A DNA stretch of 35,450 bases from JBOFZL01 sp051655155 (GCA_051655155.1 JBOFZL010000043.1:1-35450), one strand, 5' to 3'; shown: positions 1 through 8,527, numbered from the stretch's first letter. A program made the numbers and translations. Notes: generated by a model from the letters alone, not told the origin.

Positions 1-44
1 CTGATTGCTTTTATGGCGAGAGGTTAAGTAAGATTTTAATTTAT

Positions 45-160
45 ATGGCTATTATAGAGTAGGAGATACACCTGTTCCCATCCCGAACACAGAAGTTAAG
101 CCCTACATCGCTGATGGTACTTAGCTCGCAGGGGCTTGGAAGAGTAGGTCGTAGCCAATT
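45..160 (+). rRNA. rrf: 5S ribosomal RNA
   Basis: The stretch has the conserved 5S core: the loop B/C segment beginning CCCGAACACAGAAGTTAAG near 82-100, then CGCTGATGGTACTT and the closing GGAAGAGTAGGTCG. The ends can pair (TGGCTA near 46 with TAGCCA near 152), which fixes the limits to within a few bases. The 44 bases upstream are spacer; I cannot recognise 23S rRNA or tRNA in them, so whether this 5S ends a full rRNA operon is not visible. Confidence 0.95.
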
Positions 161-163
161 AAG

Positions 164-191
164 AAGCAGTCTATCATGAGGCTGTTTTTTT
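164..191 (+). terminator. Rho-independent terminator after 5S rRNA
   Basis: CAGTCT (167-172) pairs with AGGCTG (179-184), with one G-U pair, around a 6-base loop. Seven T residues follow. It is placed directly after the 5S gene. Confidence 0.75.
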
Positions 192-237
192 ATGTATAAA
201 ATTAAAAATACAGCAGAGGATTTAAAGGAGAAAATGA

Positions 238-1071
238 ATGATTGAAACTTCAAAAACAAAAGTTCTAAATGAAAAATGTCAAAATTGGAAGATTTTTACT
301 GCAACTACATTAAAACTTATAGCAGTTGCCTTGATGTTTATGGATCATATACATCAAATGTTTGTATCAGTAGGAGCTCCTATGTGGCTAACCATGGTTG
401 GGAGATTGGTATTTCCTATATTTTTATTTGTATCAGCTGAAAGCTTTCATTATACACGAAGCAAAAAGGAGTACTTAAAACGGTTGCTTTTTGCCAGTTG
501 GGGAATGACAGTATTAACTTTTTTATTGCAACAGATTGTACCAAATGAAAATGTAGTTTTAATGAATAATGCATTTAGCACTTTTTTTGTTGCAGGGTTA
601 TATATGTTATTTTGGGATTGGATACTTGAAGGTATTAGAGAAAAAAAGCCAAAGAAGTTGGTTAAAGGAATTTTATGTTGCTTTATTCCAATTTTAACTG
701 CTTTACCTATGTTTTTAGTTGGAATGCTATCAGCAAACGAAAATATTTCAATTTTGACACTGAGAACTCTTGCTACACTCTCGTTGCTCCTACCTAATAT
801 TTTAACTGTTGAGGGGGGCGTAGCGTTAGTTGTATTGGGTTTGGTTTTTTATATATTTAGAGAATATAGAATAATACAGATGGTTGCATTATTGGCATTA
901 TCTGCTTTGGTCTTTTCAACAGGAGGGAGAATACAAGCTCTGATGGGGTTATCAGTATTTCCTATAGCTTTATATAATGGGAAACGTGGACGAGATATTA
1001 AATTGTTCTTTTATATATTTTATCCGTTGCATATTGTGATATTATACCTTATTTCTTCATGGATGCTATAG
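238..1071 (+). CDS. TraX-like integral membrane protein
   Basis: A 277-residue protein with many hydrophobic segments. The N-terminal part (KLIAVALMFMDHIHQMF, about residues 23-39) followed by a GRLVFPIFLFVSAESF stretch is the hallmark of the TraX family (PF05857), named after the F-plasmid pilin acetylase. Most chromosomal members in Firmicutes have no known substrate, and an acyltransferase role here is only inference from the family. The start is ATG 238, 7 bases after GGAG; a nearer ATG at 234 runs into a stop at once. It stands alone between two terminators, so it is probably monocistronic. Confidence 0.75.
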   Translation: MIETSKTKVLNEKCQNWKIFTATTLKLIAVALMFMDHIHQMFVSVGAPMWLTMVGRLVFPIFLFVSAESFHYTRSKKEYLKRLLFASWGMTVLTFLLQQIVPNENVVLMNNAFSTFFVAGLYMLFWDWILEGIREKKPKKLVKGILCCFIPILTALPMFLVGMLSANENISILTLRTLATLSLLLPNILTVEGGVALVVLGLVFYIFREYRIIQMVALLALSALVFSTGGRIQALMGLSVFPIALYNGKRGRDIKLFFYIFYPLHIVILYLISSWML

Positions 1072-1117
1072 GCTTATAAGGTGATAGGAAGTAGTTAATA
1101 TAGAGAGATAAATTTAT

Positions 1118-1140
1118 AGACAGCTTACGGGCTGTCTTTT
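1118..1140 (+). terminator. Rho-independent terminator
   Basis: AGACAGC (1118-1124) pairs perfectly with GCTGTCT (1131-1137) around TTACGG and is followed by T residues. It ends the TraX-like transcript. Confidence 0.8.
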
Positions 1141-1245
1141 ATTTATACAAAATTTTATTGTAAATAGATATTGTAAAATGGCTATTATAATTTCTTTAAG
1201 TATGATATATTAATTGTTAGTAAGATTTTGATAAGGGCTGGTGTT

Positions 1246-2691
1246 ATGAAGAGAGGTTTAGTTTTAGGTGGTGGTGGTTCAAAGGGTGGGTATCAAATTG
1301 GAGCATGGAAGGCTTTAAGAGAGCTTAATTATGAGTTTGATATTGTTACAGGAACATCCATAGGAGCTTTAAATGGAGCATTGATTGTTCAAGGAGATTT
1401 TGACAGAACTTTAGAACTTTGGAATAAGGCTGAGACAATAGATGTTTTAGGATATCATTCGGCTGATAACATTGAAAGTATAGAGGGCTTATTTGGAACA
1501 TATAAAAATTTGACATTGGAGTTATTAAAAAATAAAGGATTGGGTTTTGAGGCTTTAACGAGTGTAATAGATGAATATTTTGATAAAGAAAAGTTTCGAA
1601 AATCACCTATAGATTATGCTTTAATGACAGTGAAGGTTCCAAGTATGGAGGCAGCTCCTTTTTATAAGAGGGATATAGAAGATGGAAAAGAGGCTGATTA
1701 TTTTTGTGCAAGTGCAGCTTGTTTTCCGGCTATGAAGATGAAAGAAATTGGAGGAAATCTTTATATAGATGGAGGGTATAGGGATAATCTTCCTGTTAGT
1801 TTAGCAGTTAAAGCTGGAGCAACTCAGATAGTGGCTATTGATTTAGCAGCTCCAAGAGTTGTTCGTAAGTTGAATTTTCCAGATATAGAGATTAAACATA
1901 TAAGATGTAGATGGGATCTTGGAAACTTTATTGTGGTTGACCAAAATATTTCTAGGCGTAATATAAATTTAGGTTATTTGGATACAATGAAGGCTTTTAA
2001 AGTTTATGAAGGAGAGTTTTATGCCTTTAAAAAGGATAATCTGGAGAAAAAAATTAGGTCGCTTAAGGTAGAATCAAAATTGCTTTGGGCATGTAGAAAT
2101 ATTAATAAACTTAATGAAAATGACAGTTTGGCATTTAAGTTGTCGATGACTAGCATTAAAAAACGTCTGGAGATTGAGTGGGCAAGTAATTTAGAGGGCG
2201 ATAGATTTGTAATTGCTTTAGCTGAAACTTTAGGGAAAACTTTTAAAATTTCGCCTGAGGTTGCTTATGATTTTGACGAATTTAATAAACTCTTAGTTAG
2301 AGAGTTTGTTAAATTGGATAAGTCTTATGAAAGAATAAAATTCAAAAAATCTATTAATATCGAAAAGGTTATGAAGTATAAGATAATTACTCTTAAAAAG
2401 AATGGATTAAGGAGCACATTGGAAGATAAGGTTTCTAAGTATAAAGTTAGATTAGATAGTTTTAATATAGGAGAGCAAATAGGAAGAGTAGGGAGTTTAA
2501 ATGTAAATATTTCTAATTGGGATAAGATAAACTTAAAGCAAAGGCTGAAGGTTTATGAGATGGTGCAGTTCATTAAAACAGTTCCTCAAACAAGGATGGT
2601 AGAAGAATTTTCTTTAGTAGGAATTTTACATGCCTATGATTTCTTTGTAGGTGCTTATATGGAAAGCATTTTAAAACATTATGACATATAG
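1246..2691 (+). CDS. Patatin-like phospholipase family protein
   Basis: A 481-residue protein. The N-terminal 190 residues carry the patatin signature: glycine-rich oxyanion loop GGGGSKGG (8-15), nucleophile elbow GTSIG with Ser38, and the dyad aspartate in DGG (Asp175). It should hydrolyse acyl esters of phospholipids or related lipids; the substrate is unknown. No signal peptide is visible, so a cytosolic or membrane-surface site is likely. The frame is open back to a TTG at 1228, but ATG 1246 has AGGG 8 bases upstream and gives the usual N-terminus. About 290 C-terminal residues lie beyond the catalytic domain; I do not recognise them (see findings). The next gene starts 9 bases after the stop, suggesting an operon. 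Confidence 0.85.
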   Translation: MKRGLVLGGGGSKGGYQIGAWKALRELNYEFDIVTGTSIGALNGALIVQGDFDRTLELWNKAETIDVLGYHSADNIESIEGLFGTYKNLTLELLKNKGLGFEALTSVIDEYFDKEKFRKSPIDYALMTVKVPSMEAAPFYKRDIEDGKEADYFCASAACFPAMKMKEIGGNLYIDGGYRDNLPVSLAVKAGATQIVAIDLAAPRVVRKLNFPDIEIKHIRCRWDLGNFIVVDQNISRRNINLGYLDTMKAFKVYEGEFYAFKKDNLEKKIRSLKVESKLLWACRNINKLNENDSLAFKLSMTSIKKRLEIEWASNLEGDRFVIALAETLGKTFKISPEVAYDFDEFNKLLVREFVKLDKSYERIKFKKSINIEKVMKYKIITLKKNGLRSTLEDKVSKYKVRLDSFNIGEQIGRVGSLNVNISNWDKINLKQRLKVYEMVQFIKTVPQTRMVEEFSLVGILHAYDFFVGAYMESILKHYDI

Positions 2692-2700
2692 AGGTGATAT

Positions 2701-3597
2701 GTGAAATTAGAAAAAAAAGTTACTGGAGATAAGAAATTATATAATTTAAAATATGGGCTTATGATTCTGATTGTGGCTGCTTTTTGGGGATTTGGAAATC
2801 CTGCTATGAAAATTTCAGTCGAGGCAATTTCTCCTATGTATGCTCTTGTGTTAAGATTTTTTTTAGCGTTTATTTTATTTTTGAGCTTAAAATTTAGACA
2901 TATTAAGAACAAAATTAAATCTGAAGATTATAAAAATATGTTCATTGTGGCAGGCTTTGTTTCAGGGGCTTATATTGCAGCTGCTTATGCTTTATCTTTT
3001 ACCACCGCTACTAATGCAGGGTTTTTTATGGCTACAGGGGTTATTTATACTCCGTTTATTTCTTTTTTTGTTATGAAAGATAAGATTAAGTGGAAGTCGT
3101 TATTTCCTATAGGTATAGTTGTATTGGGAATGTATTTTTTAAGTACAGCTTCAGGATCCATGCTTATAAATCCTGGTGATTTTATTGCTTTAATTTGTGC
3201 ATTATTTGGCTCTGGTATGTATGTTTTTACTGGTAGATATGCTGCAAGAACAGATCCTATTGTGGCCAGTGCTCTGCAATTTTTGTTTGTAACATTGATT
3301 TGTCTTCCTTTTGCTCTTATATTAGAGCCTATACCAAATTTATTAAACTTAAGTTCAGAGGTATGGATATCTATATTATTTATGTCTATTTTTTGTACAT
3401 GTTTGGCATATTTTGTACAAAATTTAGCATTAAAGCATGTATCCCCAACGTATACAGCATTAGTATTCAGTACAGAGCCTATATTCGGATCGGTGGCTTC
3501 ATTTTTTATTTTAGGTGAAGTTTTAGGGGCTAAAGGTTTATTAGGTGCGGGGGTTATTATGATAGGAATAGTTTTAGCTACTTTATTGGAGGCATAG
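2701..3597 (+). CDS. DMT-superfamily EamA-type transporter
   Basis: A 298-residue protein built of two similar halves of about five membrane helices each, as in the EamA/DMT family. The first half has the typical AAFWGFGNPAMKISV helix and the second the FSTEPIFGSVASFFILGE motif near the end. Such proteins export or import small metabolites or amino acids; the substrate cannot be read from sequence. The start is GTG 2701 with AGGTGA just upstream, overlapping the end of the lipase gene region. It is followed after 3 bases by the next gene, so the lipase, this transporter and the next membrane protein are probably cotranscribed. Confidence 0.88.
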   Translation: MKLEKKVTGDKKLYNLKYGLMILIVAAFWGFGNPAMKISVEAISPMYALVLRFFLAFILFLSLKFRHIKNKIKSEDYKNMFIVAGFVSGAYIAAAYALSFTTATNAGFFMATGVIYTPFISFFVMKDKIKWKSLFPIGIVVLGMYFLSTASGSMLINPGDFIALICALFGSGMYVFTGRYAARTDPIVASALQFLFVTLICLPFALILEPIPNLLNLSSEVWISILFMSIFCTCLAYFVQNLALKHVSPTYTALVFSTEPIFGSVASFFILGEVLGAKGLLGAGVIMIGIVLATLLEA

Positions 3598-3600
3598 CAG

Positions 3601-4281
3601 ATGATGAAAAGGCTTTTATGTTATATTATTAATGTAGTGATTATTTTAGGGATTTTTTTGAGTAGTATATACTATGTAACTCTAGATAAGGAGTTTTATG
3701 AGAAGGAGTATAGTATAAATGATACTGCCAATAAGGTAGGGATGGTTTCAGATGACTTAACTAAAGTGACTGGTGTATTATTAGAGTATTTAAAAGGTGA
3801 TATTGATAGTTTGAATATTAGTGTTCCTATAAATGGAAGGAATATGGTAGTATTTGATGATAGAGAAAAAAACCATATGGTGGATGTGAGAGAGCTTTTT
3901 CAAAAATTGGAAAAGTGTATAATTGGGCTGGGAACTTTAGCTATATGCTTAATTTGTATAAGTCTGTATATTTATAAGAGAGAGACTATAGAGAGTGTAG
4001 CAAGAAGCTTTATTAAGTCTGCTATATGGTTTATTTTAGTAGGTTTAATTCTTGTAGTAATTTTTGTGGGTAATTTTGATTGGTTTTGGACTAACTTTCA
4101 TTTATTGCTATTTAAAAATGATTTATGGATGTTAGATCCTGAAGTTAGTGTTATGATAAATATGTTTCCTTTAGAATTTTTTTATGATTGCTGCTTTAGG
4201 ATATTAGGTGTATTTATAGGAAATATAGTTTTACTTGGTTTTTTATCATACACTTTGAGTTTTAAAAATTACAAAATTTAA
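3601..4281 (+). CDS. TIGR01906/DUF1461 family membrane protein
   Basis: A 226-residue protein with an N-terminal membrane helix (about 5-27), an extracytoplasmic loop of about 80 residues, and three further helices (about 109-128, 140-160, 198-220). The segment NDLWMLDPEVSVMINMFP (about 176-193), preceded by FDWFWTNFHLLLF, matches the conserved core of the TIGR01906 / DUF1461 family of Firmicutes. The function of that family is not established. It starts 3 bases after the EamA gene and ends 19 bases before the aldo/keto reductase, so it is inside an apparent operon. Confidence 0.8.
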   Translation: MMKRLLCYIINVVIILGIFLSSIYYVTLDKEFYEKEYSINDTANKVGMVSDDLTKVTGVLLEYLKGDIDSLNISVPINGRNMVVFDDREKNHMVDVRELFQKLEKCIIGLGTLAICLICISLYIYKRETIESVARSFIKSAIWFILVGLILVVIFVGNFDWFWTNFHLLLFKNDLWMLDPEVSVMINMFPLEFFYDCCFRILGVFIGNIVLLGFLSYTLSFKNYKI

Positions 4282-4300
4282 GTTAGAGGAGAGACAACTA

Positions 4301-5446
4301 ATGAGGTACAGAAATTTTGGAAAGACAGGTAAGAGTGTTTCGATTTTAGGGTTTGGATGTATGAGGCTTCCAGAAAAAAATATAACCAAAGATGGTATTG
4401 AAACTGTGGTTATTGACGAGGAGCTAGCAATTCCCATGGTACGCAAGGCTATCGATAGTGGAGTCAATTATATAGATACTGCCTATGGATATCATGGAGG
4501 GAAAAGTGAAGCTTTTGTAGCTAAGGTTTTAGCAGATGGCTATAGGGATAAGGTTTATTTGGCAGATAAACTTCCTGTTTACCAAGTGAAAACGAAGGAA
4601 GATGTGGAAAGTTATTTTAATGAGCAATTAGACAGACTTGGAGTAGAATATATTGATTTTTATTTGCTTCATAATATTGATAGAAATCATTGGAAGACAG
4701 TGCTTGACTTAGAGATATTAGAGTTTATGGAAAGAAAAAAGGCTGAAGGGAAGATTGGTTATATAGGCTTCTCATTTCATGATAGTTTTCAGATTTTTAA
4801 GGATATAGTGGATTTTTATAACTGGGATTTTGTGCAGATACAACTTAATTATCTTGATGAAGAATATCAAGCAGGGTTAGAAGGTCTGGAATATGCATCA
4901 TCTAAGGAGATGGGGGTAGTTGTAATGGAGCCTTTAAGGGGAGGCAATTTAGCAAACAGACTTCCAAACATTGTGGAAAAGAGTTTTAGTGCGATTAGAC
5001 CAGATTATAGTTTCGCAAAATGGGCTTTTAAATATTTGTATAATAAATCAGAAATTTCAGTGGTTTTAAGTGGAATGTCAACTATGGATCAAGTTATGGA
5101 TAATGTGGATACTGCATCTATGGAAAATTTTGAGTTGAGTAAAGAGGAGCAAGAAGCATTAAGTTTAGCTAAGCAGGTTTTTAAGGAAAAGATTAAGGTT
5201 GATTGTACCAGATGTAGATATTGTATGCCTTGTCCTTATGGAGTGGATATTCCAGAAACCTTTAGATTCTATAATAATGCAAGTTTATTTGATGACAAGG
5301 AAACTTATAGGCAACGGCTAAAAGAGCTGGAAGTTTCAAAGCATGGTCCGAGTAATTGTGTAAATTGTAGAGCCTGTATGAAACGCTGTCCTCAAGGATT
5401 AAAAGTTCCTGTGTTACTGGATGATGCAGTAGATTATTTACGATAA
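4301..5446 (+). CDS. Aldo/keto reductase with C-terminal [4Fe-4S] dicluster domain
   Basis: A 381-residue protein. Residues about 1-285 form the aldo/keto reductase barrel: the Asp and Tyr of IDTAYGYHGG, the Lys of LADKLP and the His of YLLHN make the usual catalytic tetrad. The last 80 residues add ferredoxin-like cysteines: CTRCRYCMPC (about 306-315) and CVNCRACMKRCP (about 355-366). This combined type is common in Clostridia and is thought to couple a carbonyl/alcohol reaction to iron-sulfur electron transfer; the substrate is unknown. The start ATG 4301 follows GAGGAGAG at a normal distance. It is probably the last gene of the operon that begins with the lipase. Confidence 0.9.
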   Translation: MRYRNFGKTGKSVSILGFGCMRLPEKNITKDGIETVVIDEELAIPMVRKAIDSGVNYIDTAYGYHGGKSEAFVAKVLADGYRDKVYLADKLPVYQVKTKEDVESYFNEQLDRLGVEYIDFYLLHNIDRNHWKTVLDLEILEFMERKKAEGKIGYIGFSFHDSFQIFKDIVDFYNWDFVQIQLNYLDEEYQAGLEGLEYASSKEMGVVVMEPLRGGNLANRLPNIVEKSFSAIRPDYSFAKWAFKYLYNKSEISVVLSGMSTMDQVMDNVDTASMENFELSKEEQEALSLAKQVFKEKIKVDCTRCRYCMPCPYGVDIPETFRFYNNASLFDDKETYRQRLKELEVSKHGPSNCVNCRACMKRCPQGLKVPVLLDDAVDYLR

Positions 5447-5476
5447 TTTTATTGCCGAGATATTAATATAAAAGTA

Positions 5477-5530
5477 TTGACAACTTAAAATAGATTGTAT
5501 ACAATTAAATTGTACACAATCTATTTTAAG
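5477..5530 (+). promoter_or_regulatory. Promoter with overlapping OhrR-type operator
   Basis: TTGACA (5477-5482) and TACAAT (5500-5505) are 17 bases apart. A near-perfect palindrome covers 5484-5505 and 5509-5530: 22-base arms with a single mismatch around a 3-base centre. Its core TACAATTAAATTGTA matches the operator core known for Bacillus OhrR. The palindrome covers the -10 box, so bound repressor would block transcription of gpx and of ohrR itself. Confidence 0.85.
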
Positions 5531-5575
5531 GTTAATTCATAATTATTTTTAAATATTTTAATAAGGAGGAAGTGT

Positions 5576-6121
5576 ATGAGTATTTATAATTTTAATGTCA
5601 AAGCGCAAGATGGAACAGAGGTAAGCTTAGGAGCTTATAAAGGGAAGGTTATATTGATTGTAAATAGTGCTACAGAATGTGGATTTACACCTCAGTATGA
5701 TGAATTACAAGATTTATATGATCAGTATGAAGGAAAAGGTTTAGAAATATTGGATTTCCCATGCAATCAATTTGGAGGACAGGCGCCAGGAAGTGATGAA
5801 GAGATTCATTCTTTTTGCAGTCTGAAGTTCAATATTACTTTCCCACAGTTTTCTAAGATAGATGTAAATGGGGAATCAGCAAGTCCTCTTTATAAGTGGT
5901 TAACTGAAAACACAGAATTTAAAGGTTTCGATAAAGAACATCCAATAAGTGAAAAGCTAGATGAGATTTTGGGTGGGATAGATTCAAACTATGGTAAGTC
6001 CAGTGCCATAAAATGGAATTTTACTAAATTTTTAATCGATAAAAATGGTGAGATTGTAGCTCGTTTTGAGCCTACTGCAAGCATGGACAAGATCAAAGAG
6101 GCGATAGAAAGAGTGCTTTAG
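5576..6121 (+). CDS. Glutathione peroxidase family thiol peroxidase (Cys type)
   Basis: A 181-residue protein of the usual length. The active-site segment NSATECGFTPQY holds the peroxidatic Cys35; the conserved Gln and Trp of the family are in FPCNQFGGQ and IKWNFTKF. A second cysteine in HSFCSLKF is where thioredoxin-dependent Cys-type enzymes carry the resolving cysteine. So it probably reduces organic hydroperoxides with thioredoxin rather than glutathione. Although this genome uses selenocysteine, the active site here is a normal TGT codon. AAGGAGGA precedes ATG 5576. It is the first gene after the OhrR-type operator and is followed by ohrR 36 bases later. Confidence 0.93.
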   Translation: MSIYNFNVKAQDGTEVSLGAYKGKVILIVNSATECGFTPQYDELQDLYDQYEGKGLEILDFPCNQFGGQAPGSDEEIHSFCSLKFNITFPQFSKIDVNGESASPLYKWLTENTEFKGFDKEHPISEKLDEILGGIDSNYGKSSAIKWNFTKFLIDKNGEIVARFEPTASMDKIKEAIERVL

Positions 6122-6157
6122 TTTAGGGAATTTAAGAGAGAGGCATATTTATAGGAC

Positions 6158-6589
6158 ATGAGTAAGTATGATAAATTAAAACTAAATAATCAATTATGTT
6201 TTCCTTTATATGTTTGTGCTAAGGAAGTAGTAAGAAAATACAAGCCATTTTTGGAGGAGCTGGATTTAACTTATACTCAATATATTGTAATGATGGTATT
6301 GTGGGAACAAGGAGAGGTTACGGTTAAGAGGATGGGAGAATTGTTATATTTAGACTCTGGAACTTTAACCCCATTATTAAAGAAACTTCAAGAAAAAGGA
6401 TATGTTACAAGGACTAAAAATAAAAGCGATGAACGTAATCTTTTGGTAGGCATAACATCTAAAGGGTTAGAGCTTAAAGAAAAAGCTATTTTAATTCCAG
6501 ATAGGCTTGGGGATTGTATTGATTTAAAGTCTGTTGATACAAAAAAACTTTATGAGTTATTGCATCAAATTTTAGAAAATATCAAGTAG
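6158..6589 (+). CDS. ohrR: OhrR-like MarR-family organic peroxide sensor/repressor
   Basis: A 143-residue winged-helix regulator. The N-terminal NQLCFPLY places Cys14 where Bacillus OhrR has its reactive Cys15; LTYTQYIVMMVLWE, LYLDSGTLTPLLKKL (recognition helix) and the DERN wing tip follow, all typical of OhrR. Peroxide oxidises the cysteine and releases DNA. Here the linked target is a glutathione peroxidase gene, not ohr. Autoregulation is likely, since no promoter is evident in the 36-base gap and the palindromic operator lies ahead of gpx. The ribosome binding site is weak (AGAGAGG, about 15 bases ahead of ATG), so expression may be low or coupled to gpx. Confidence 0.9.
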   Translation: MSKYDKLKLNNQLCFPLYVCAKEVVRKYKPFLEELDLTYTQYIVMMVLWEQGEVTVKRMGELLYLDSGTLTPLLKKLQEKGYVTRTKNKSDERNLLVGITSKGLELKEKAILIPDRLGDCIDLKSVDTKKLYELLHQILENIK

Positions 6590-6618
6590 CTAATTAAAAG
6601 TCGAAAATAAAAACTGAA

Positions 6619-6660
6619 TAGCCCCCAAATTTAGATTGCATCTAATTGGGGGCTATTTTA
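6619..6660. terminator. Terminator between convergent ohrR and cyclophilin genes
   Basis: TAGCCCCCAA (6619-6628) pairs with TTGGGGGCTA (6646-6655), extended by the pairing TTAGA/TCTAA inside. T-rich sequence follows on the + side. It ends the gpx-ohrR transcript and may also serve the convergent gene. Confidence 0.85.
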
Positions 6661-6696
6661 AAGTTTAGAGATTATATTTGTATTTTGTTTAAATAT

Positions 6697-7806
6697 TTAT
6701 TTTATAGTGACAAATTCAATTTTTAGAACTGTTACTGGATCTTTGAGAGGGCGTGCGTTATCATCTGTTTTGGCAGCAGCAATTGTATCAACAAGTTCTA
6801 GACCTTCATATACTTGGCCAAATACTGTATATCTCATATCAAGATGAGGACAGCCTCCTAGCTCTTTATATTTTTCTTCTGCATTTAGAGGAAGAGAAGC
6901 TAAGTTTAAATGTTGTGGATCAACTTTTGGTCTTTGCACAATATAGAATTGACTTCCGTTGGAATTGGCAAAACCCTCATTTCCCATGGAAAGTGCGCCT
7001 CTTAAATTGAAAAGTTCTCTGGAAAGCTCATCTTCAAAATATTTGCCATAGATGCTTTCTCCACCTTCAGCTGTATTGTCAGGGCTTCCGCCTTGAATCA
7101 TAAAATCATTTATAACTCTAAAAAATTCTGTATTATTGTAATATCCTTTTTGTGCTAGTGTTTTAAAGTTTCTAACAGTTCTTGGAGCTTTATCAGGGAA
7201 GAGTCTTATTTTTAGTGTACCGATAGATGTTGTCATAATGCAGACTTCCTCTCCGGATTTTGGTTTATCTAACTGCTCTAGACTGGCATCAGAAACATTA
7301 ATACCAGAATCATTCCAAATTATACCCCACAGTTTCCAATCTTCAGGATTTTTGCCTAACTTTGCAGCGCCTAGAAGGTCTGTCTTCTCTATGATTGTTC
7401 CATCTTTAGTATAGCCTAGATACTTAAACTTAATAATAGCTCTATAATTGTTGAAAACATCATATTTTTCAACTTTATACAATTTTTCCACAGTTGTTTC
7501 AACTATCTTTATTTCTTTATAATCTTTTAAACCGAGAATATAAGTATCAATCGCTGTTTTTTCAGTAGTATCATTTACTAACATTTTATTAACTTCAGTT
7601 GCGGTGTTCAGATTTTTAACAAAATTAGTCATAAAATTTTCTATTTCTTCACGATCACCACCGTGAGGCGTAAACTGATTGATTTGAACTTCTTGGCTGT
7701 AGTCTTTCAATAGTTCTACAGTTAAGGTTTGTGAATAAATAGGTAAGACAGTGATAAGTGATAGAGCTAAAACCAGTGAAATAACTTTAGAAATACGTGT
7801 TTTCAT
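6697..7806 (-). CDS. Exported cyclophilin-type peptidyl-prolyl isomerase
   Basis: A 369-residue protein. Residues 1-25 form a signal peptide (positive MKTRISK, then a hydrophobic run ending near PIYS). Residues about 30-185 are an extra domain I do not recognise. Residues about 190-369 are a cyclophilin: IGTLKIRLFPDKAP, the catalytic arginine in FFRVINDFMIQGG, LSMGNEG and FANSNGSQFYI. It should speed proline isomerisation in proteins outside the membrane. No lipobox cysteine is visible, so it is either secreted or held by an uncleaved N-terminal helix. GGAGGA lies 7 bases before the ATG. It is transcribed alone, towards ohrR. Confidence 0.92.
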   Translation of the reverse strand: MKTRISKVISLVLALSLITVLPIYSQTLTVELLKDYSQEVQINQFTPHGGDREEIENFMTNFVKNLNTATEVNKMLVNDTTEKTAIDTYILGLKDYKEIKIVETTVEKLYKVEKYDVFNNYRAIIKFKYLGYTKDGTIIEKTDLLGAAKLGKNPEDWKLWGIIWNDSGINVSDASLEQLDKPKSGEEVCIMTTSIGTLKIRLFPDKAPRTVRNFKTLAQKGYYNNTEFFRVINDFMIQGGSPDNTAEGGESIYGKYFEDELSRELFNLRGALSMGNEGFANSNGSQFYIVQRPKVDPQHLNLASLPLNAEEKYKELGGCPHLDMRYTVFGQVYEGLELVDTIAAAKTDDNARPLKDPVTVLKIEFVTIK

Positions 7807-7848
7807 AATAATCCTCCTTCTATAACTTTAATAAGTATGTACCCCTTC

Positions 7849-7877
7849 ATTGTATATTAACATAAGATAAAAGTAAA
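7849..7877 (-). promoter_or_regulatory. Probable promoter of the cyclophilin gene
   Basis: On the reverse strand TTTACT (7877-7872) and TACAAT (7854-7849) are 17 bases apart. This predicts a leader of roughly 35 bases before the RBS-ATG of the cyclophilin gene. The rest of the 280-base gap to the next gene holds a weak 4-5 bp GC hairpin followed by T residues near 7893-7911 and a TTGACA at 7979-7984 without a good -10 partner. Confidence 0.5.
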
Positions 7878-8086
7878 ATGTTATTTTCTAGTAAGGCAGT
7901 GCGCCTTTTTATAAATGACATTGATAAATGTAAAGATATCGGTATAGGGGGAATTTCTGTAAAATAAAAATATTAACATTGACAATAGCGATAGTATAGG
8001 AGTAAAGTAGGTATTGGTAAAACGTGAGACCTTTGTATAGGGTTAAAATTTAATTTAAATGATTTATTTATGAGAGGAAGTTAAGT

Positions 8087-8455
8087 ATGAAAAGACACAA
8101 TTTAGCATTAGTAGCAGGAATATTAGTATTAAGTTTGGGGTTAGTAGGCTGTTCAGCAAAGGAAGAGGCAAATACTACGCCAAAAACAAAAACGGCAGCA
8201 CCTGAAACGTCTGTAGCGGAAATGAAAGAATTTACAGTTGAAGAACTGGCTAAATATAATGGCAAGGATGGAGAGAAAGCTTACATTGCAATTGAGGGTA
8301 TTGTATATGATGTAACAGAGGATCCAGCTTGGAAAGATGGAGAACATAATGGATTTAGTGCTGGGAAAGATCTTACAGAAGAAATCAAAAAAGACTCTCC
8401 TCATGGTGTTGCAAAACTTGAAGGCTTGACTCAGGTAGGAACCTTAAAAAAATAA
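8087..8455 (+). CDS. Lipoprotein with cytochrome-b5-like heme-binding domain
   Basis: A 122-residue protein. A signal peptide with lipobox GLVGC (Cys22) would anchor it to the outer face of the membrane. A short Thr/Pro/Lys-rich linker follows (about 25-45). Residues about 48-122 match the short cytochrome b5-like domain of anaerobes: FTVEELAKYNG, IEGIVYDVTE, and two histidines in EHNGFSAG and SPHGVAKL that could be the axial heme ligands. Binding of heme or another small hydrophobic ligand is inferred from the family; the redox partner is unknown. RBS GAGAGGAAG is well placed. It stands alone with its own terminator. Confidence 0.87.
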   Translation: MKRHNLALVAGILVLSLGLVGCSAKEEANTTPKTKTAAPETSVAEMKEFTVEELAKYNGKDGEKAYIAIEGIVYDVTEDPAWKDGEHNGFSAGKDLTEEIKKDSPHGVAKLEGLTQVGTLKK

Positions 8456-8487
8456 TAAAATATAATTGAAGGTAACCTTTATAATAA

Positions 8488-8527
8488 AAAATGACTAATT
8501 GAATGTAATGTTTAATTAGTCATTTTA
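8488..8527 (+). terminator. Terminator after the b5-like lipoprotein gene
   Basis: AAATGACTAATT (8489-8500) pairs perfectly with AATTAGTCATTT (8513-8524) around a 12-base loop. The stem is AT-rich, so it may work on both strands. Confidence 0.65.

Noticed and set aside
5484..5530. The long palindrome as a terminator of the aldo/keto reductase gene
   Set aside because: It overlaps a good promoter, has only a three-base centre and matches the OhrR operator core, so an operator is the better reading, though it could also end transcripts from upstream.
7893..7911. Small RNA terminator near 7900
   Set aside because: The stem is only four to five pairs (AAGGC/GCCTT type) and no promoter for such an RNA is seen.
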